A DNA stretch of 36,422 nucleotides, from NCBI RefSeq assembly GCF_900143695.1, contig NZ_FRFE01000040.1, positions 1-36,422 of the forward strand, given 5' to 3'. Positions 33,780 to 36,422 of this stretch are shown piece by piece. Made by a program: the position numbers and the translations under genes. The notes beneath the pieces were generated by a model, which worked only from the letters and a program-made list of their open reading frames with translations, did not search any database and was not told the origin of the DNA. This stretch comes from Desulfopila aestuarii DSM 18488. GTDB lineage: Bacteria > Desulfobacterota > Desulfobulbia > Desulfobulbales > Desulfocapsaceae. The stretch's first letter is position 1, and each line of letters opens with the position of its first letter.

Positions 33780-33810
33780 GGTGATCGATATGACCATAGT
33801 ATCGATCACC
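33780..33810. repeat. 11-bp inverted repeat with 9-nt spacer (copy B)
   Basis: GGTGATCGATA and TATCGATCACC are perfect complements around nine bases. Same geometry and ATCGATA core as the repeat at 32965-32995, with the core turned inward instead of outward. Confidence 0.55.
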
Positions 33811-33985
33811 GCCATCATGTAATATCATTTATATTCGGATAGATACACTGGAAATCGACTTGATTTAATCTCTGTGAGCGATTAGCGTAATACGTATCCA
33901 ACGACACCAGCAAATACCAAACTTAGGGGTGTCAAAAACACTGTTGCTTTTTGGCTTTGACGTATTAAGCTCGGGATGAAGTACA

Positions 33986-34021
33986 AAAGCCCGTTACCAG
34001 ACGGGCTGGTATACGGGCTTT
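33986..34021. repeat. Long hairpin, 15 bp with one bulge
   Basis: AAAGCCCGTTACCAG pairs with CTGGTA plus ACGGGCTTT around a 5-nt loop, with one unpaired T. It is much stronger than chance expectation for this composition. There is no clear T-run beyond the stem on either strand. It could be a structured RNA element or the end of a mobile element. Confidence 0.6.
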
Positions 34022-34115
34022 GGTGGTGTCCATTACTCTGTGGCAATGAACGGCGTGAGAACCTTCTTTTAAAACAGAATCAGGCGCACCGTCAAGGTTA
34101 ATTGTTCACCTCTGC

Positions 34116-34493
34116 TCTCGCGATGCGTGAGAAGGAATGCCTATGATTCTGTTGTATCTGCTATGGCGGGTGTTATCCCTCCTGCCCCACTTCTTTTCGA
34201 TTCGGTTCCGGCTTGTTTCGAAGTGGTTGAAGGTTGCTTTCGCTTTTGAGCTGAAGCGATAGTATCCAGGCCCGACCAAAAAAACCTGTCTGGACAAGTG
34301 CGGCAAGTCCAGGCAGGTTACACGCGATTCGCGTGAAAGATTGGTGGGCTTACGCATCTGCCGTGTAAGGTAATCAGACTTGAAAAGGAGCAATTTGTAC
34401 CACAGCATCTGGAGAAAATTTTTCAATCAAGATCATTCTTGAACACGTTGAAAAAGCGTGTAACGGTATAGTCCAGGCTGATTCACCCCTGGA
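34116..34493 (+). ncRNA. Candidate structured RNA: chain of hairpins
   Basis: Read by eye, the plus strand folds into consecutive local stems: 34116-34132 (7 bp), 34165-34186 (6), 34187-34226 (7, perfect), 34240-34259 (6), 34283-34319 (13, one G-U), 34321-34335 (6, perfect), 34349-34369 (7, one G-U), 34380-34426 (7), 34443-34461 (6, one G-U), 34472-34493 (6). GTTACACGC (34317) can also pair with GCGTGTAAC (34456). I recognise no known RNA family: no RNase P, tmRNA, SRP or group II domain V signature. Ends, strand and expression are unproven. It lies about 450 bases before an Abi_2 gene. Confidence 0.4.
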
Positions 34494-34680
34494 GCCGTTT
34501 GCCATCACCCTCCAGAGGCTGACGCCACCGATCCGGACGGCGCTGCCCGCTCAATCTCATTTGGTGCTATCAAAAACGTGACCAGGGCGAGGCCTCGATG
34601 TTATGTTTTGCTATCACAAATTTTCGTCCGGAGCAGCTGCAGCCGTTTTAAACTATTAAAGCTTTTGTTTGACAGCCAGC

Positions 34681-34708
34681 TTGCCAATTGGTAGGCTGAT
34701 GATATAAT
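34681..34708 (+). promoter_or_regulatory. Strong putative promoter upstream of the Abi_2 gene
   Basis: TTGCCA (34681-34686) and a perfect TATAAT (34703-34708) are 16 bp apart. Transcription would start near 34715, leaving about 220 nt before the Abi_2 start codon. This is the best plus-strand sigma70-type match I found in the window. Confidence 0.65.
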
Positions 34709-34714
34709 ATGTCG

Positions 34715-34920
34715 TGTTTTCAAATGGTTCACCGTTTGCGTGAGACATCATGACCAATAACACCAAGACACTCATCTTTCTCAGTTAGGCTCACGAGGAT
34801 GTTGATGTTCTATCATTTTTTGAAAATAATCATTGACTACTTCGTCAATATACCGCATATTCTCTTTAACAGTGCCCGATCCCCTGGTATAGACATGATC
34901 TATATTACGGTCGGGCCTTC
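34715..34920 (+). ncRNA. Candidate leader RNA/RNA antitoxin of the Abi_2 gene
   Basis: The region between the promoter and the Abi_2 gene encodes no frame but can fold: CGTGAG with CTCACG (about 34739-34796), ATTGAC/GTCAAT (34832-34849, loop TACTTC), and a nested end hairpin in which GCCCGA (34874-34879) pairs with TCGGGC (34911-34916) around TATAGA/TCTATA (34888-34904). The end hairpin precedes CTTCTTGTTTCT, a weak U-rich tract that could partly end transcription. Conserved small RNAs upstream of abiF/Abi_2 genes have been reported and proposed as antitoxins; position and size fit, but I cannot compare with the family model. Confidence 0.45.
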
Positions 34921-34938
34921 TTGTTTCTACCCCTCCAG

Positions 34939-35934
34939 ATGACAACTCCCATCATCAAACCACATTGTGAATATTCTGAGCTAATAGAAAAGCTTAGAAG
35001 TCGTGGCATGGCCATTGACGACGATGCACGTGCTATTCGTAAGCTCTCCCAGATAGGCTATTACCGTTTAAGCGGCTTTTGGTATCCTTGTAGAAAGCCT
35101 AAGACAGATAACGACGGTAATTATTTGAAAGATGAAAAAACCAAGTTGCCACTAAGGCATGATAATTTTCAGGAAAATGTAAATATCAGTGATATTATCG
35201 ACCTGTATTTGTTTGACAAAAAATTACGTCAGCTTATGCTTGACGCCGTTGAGCGAATTGAAATTTTTATGAGAAGTATCATTGCCCATGAAATAGGCAA
35301 AATAGATCCGTTAGCATACGAAAAAGAGGATTTCATTAATCCTAAAATTATTAAAACTAAAAGAAAAAAAGGTAACGTTGTCAATTATTGGTTCGATTGG
35401 CTTCATCGTTTAAATCACCTAGTCGATATAAGCAAAGAAGATTCTATTATTTCCCATAAAGCAAATAACAAGCCTATACCTTTCTGGGCTGTTGTTGAGT
35501 GTTGGGACTATGGATTGATGTCTAAATATTTTGAAAATATGAATGGGCGCTGCCAGAATCTTGTGGCTAAGCGATTAGATTTAGACAATGCAACTATGTT
35601 AACGAACTGGCTGGTCGAGATTGGTTTGCTACGAAACAAATGTGCTCATCATAGCCGCATTTGGAACCGTGATTTTTCAAACCCAATCAGTTTGAAGGGT
35701 GTTCAAAACGATCCATATTTCCAAAAGCTTAATCTGGATGAGCATGCACGTAAAAAGCTATATGGGCGTATTGCAGTAATTTGGTATTTGATAAAAAAAA
35801 TTGGTCCTGGTTCGACCTGGTTACTTAGGGTCGCTGATCTAGTTGATAGCAAACCACCTGTTGATAGTTGTCCATTCACAGCAATGGGATTCAAAGATAA
35901 TAGTGGCTTTCCGAGAGAGCTTTTCAGTATATAA
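34939..35934 (+). CDS. Abi_2 family abortive-infection protein (AbiD/AbiF-like HEPN)
   Basis: A 331-residue protein of the Abi_2 family. Blocks: EYSELIEKLRSRGM, ARAIRKLSQIGYYRLSGFWYP, LYLFDKKLRQLMLDAVERIEIFMRSIIAHE, PFWAVVECWDYGLMSKYFENM, and WLVEIGLLRNKCAHHSRIWNR. The last holds the HEPN RNase motif R232-N-x3-H237. Abi_2 proteins abort phage infection, probably by RNA cleavage, and are related to the presumed ancestors of Cas13-type nucleases. I chose the ATG at 34939 because the family starts a few residues before EYSELIE; no good ribosome site is visible. A strong promoter and a foldable leader lie upstream, and no protein antitoxin gene is adjacent. Confidence 0.92.
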   Translation: MTTPIIKPHCEYSELIEKLRSRGMAIDDDARAIRKLSQIGYYRLSGFWYPCRKPKTDNDGNYLKDEKTKLPLRHDNFQENVNISDIIDLYLFDKKLRQLMLDAVERIEIFMRSIIAHEIGKIDPLAYEKEDFINPKIIKTKRKKGNVVNYWFDWLHRLNHLVDISKEDSIISHKANNKPIPFWAVVECWDYGLMSKYFENMNGRCQNLVAKRLDLDNATMLTNWLVEIGLLRNKCAHHSRIWNRDFSNPISLKGVQNDPYFQKLNLDEHARKKLYGRIAVIWYLIKKIGPGSTWLLRVADLVDSKPPVDSCPFTAMGFKDNSGFPRELFSI

Positions 35935-36094
35935 AAGTCCGAAATGCGATGACCCCGTATAGCCCAGTTGGGATCATCTGATTCACCACTGCAGCGCTCT
36001 ACCGGCACCGACCAGGGCGGACACCAAAAGAAAACACTCAGTCACCGTGGACCTGGCAGAATGTGAACTTTGTCCAAACCTTTGTATCCGCTAA

Positions 36095-36422
36095 TTAAAC
36101 CCCACTTATTGATTGCGGCAAAAGGAGGTCGGCGGCTTTGAGCCTGTTCGGTAGCAGCTCTTCGTAATCGCTCTGCGATTCTGCGAAAGGAAGTTTTTCG
36201 AAGATAAAACGAAGATATCTGTACGGTTCCAGGCCATTTGCTTTCGCTGATTCGACGAGACTGTAGAGGCTGGCACTAGCTGCCGCTCCGGCAGGATTAC
36301 CGGCAAAGAGCCAGTTTTTGCGGCCTATCACAAACGGCCTGATGGCATTTTCAGCTGCATTATTGTCTGGGCCGACTACGCCTTGGTCAAGGTAGACGGT
36401 GAGGCGGCTCCTTTGGTTGAGT
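36095..36422 (-). CDS. IS66-family transposase (TnpC), C-terminal part, cut by window edge
   Basis: The frame is open at the right edge and reads [20 protein letters not shown], then [46 protein letters not shown], and ends [12 protein letters not shown]. This is the catalytic-Glu end of an IS66 DDE transposase (Glu in NAAEN). About 108 residues are visible; the full protein is usually ~500. Whether the element is intact cannot be seen. It closes the accessory island on this side. Confidence 0.9.
   Translation of the reverse strand, partial: LNQRSRLTVYLDQGVVGPDNNAAENAIRPFVIGRKNWLFAGNPAGAAASASLYSLVESAKANGLEPYRYLRFIFEKLPFAESQSDYEELLPNRLKAADLLLPQSISGV

Larger units (their letters stand above)
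33254..34680. other. 1.4 kb hairpin-rich region without a convincing gene
   Basis: Short frames on both strands (plus 33384-33626, minus 34106-34426) lack ribosome sites and motifs. The striking content is inverted repeats: 33780-33810, 33986-34021, and a chain of hairpins at 34116-34493. Composition is higher in GC from about 34080 than in the genes on either side. Confidence 0.5.

Noticed and set aside
34106-34426. Minus-strand frame of 106 codons in the hairpin array
   Set aside because: No known motif or ribosome site; the hairpin structure explains the region better.
33780-34500. CRISPR array
   Set aside because: The repeats are inverted and differ in sequence; no direct repeats of constant length with spacers were seen, and no cas gene is present.
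34116-34920. Retron or group II intron
   Set aside because: No reverse transcriptase is encoded in the window and I could not find a domain V-like hairpin or the a1/a2 layout of a retron RNA.

Overview
The window looks like bacterial chromosome from a Gram-negative organism, most likely an anaerobic Desulfobacterota relative. That is an inference from the gene mix: an adenosine-specific kinase of the DUF355 type, a PAS/GAF hybrid kinase, a short AMP-forming acetyl-CoA synthetase beside a 2-oxoacid dehydrogenase, and a DUF3417-type glucan phosphorylase. The first two thirds are mostly ordinary metabolic and stress genes. From about 20.3 kb on, mobile DNA, gene remnants and probable anti-phage genes dominate, and base composition becomes uneven; 30.2-32.9 kb is clearly AT-rich.

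Layout. 0-0.4 kb: decayed IS200-type transposase. 0.7-2.9 kb: cold-shock protein with a long leader, cyclopropane fatty acid synthase, a small lysine-rich protein. 2.9-4.7 kb: membrane sulfatase/phosphoglycerol-transferase-like enzyme. 5.1-9.3 kb (minus): P-type cation ATPase with Na,K-ATPase-like motifs, followed by two TrkA-type regulators. 9.6-13.7 kb (minus): small membrane protein, adenosine-specific kinase, large hybrid histidine kinase. 14.1-20.2 kb (minus): a tightly overlapping operon encoding acetyl-CoA synthetase, E1 alpha, E1 beta, E2 and an acyl carrier protein, then LipB, behind a good sigma70-type promoter. The ACP and LipB probably supply the octanoyl group for lipoylating the E2 of the same operon. 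20.3-21.9 kb: an IS3-family element whose two ORFs are fused in frame, then a tyrosine recombinase start joined to an IS30 transposase tail. 22.6-24.9 kb: a graveyard of stress genes (gpmA/ftsH chimera, groES start, coiled-coil gene with a nonsense codon, Usp tail) around an intact Hsp20. 25.1-27.6 kb: glycogen phosphorylase.

27.9-36.4 kb is an accessory island. A tyrosine recombinase and an IHF/HU-type protein diverge from a shared intergenic region that contains a symmetric 11-bp inverted repeat. Next come three AT-rich genes with no known combined function: a protein with an RNNLIH HEPN-like motif, a nucleoside 2-deoxyribosyltransferase-like protein, and a four-cysteine uracil-DNA-glycosylase-like protein. 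Then follows 1.4 kb of hairpin-rich DNA without a convincing gene, a strong promoter, a ~220-nt leader and an Abi_2/AbiF-type HEPN protein. The window ends inside an IS66 transposase.

The best candidates for something new are (1) the Abi_2 gene with its own promoter and folded leader, which resembles a toxin with an RNA antitoxin; (2) the three-gene AT-rich cassette; and (3) the hairpin array at 33986-34493, a possible large structured RNA. No CRISPR array, tRNA or rRNA gene was seen.
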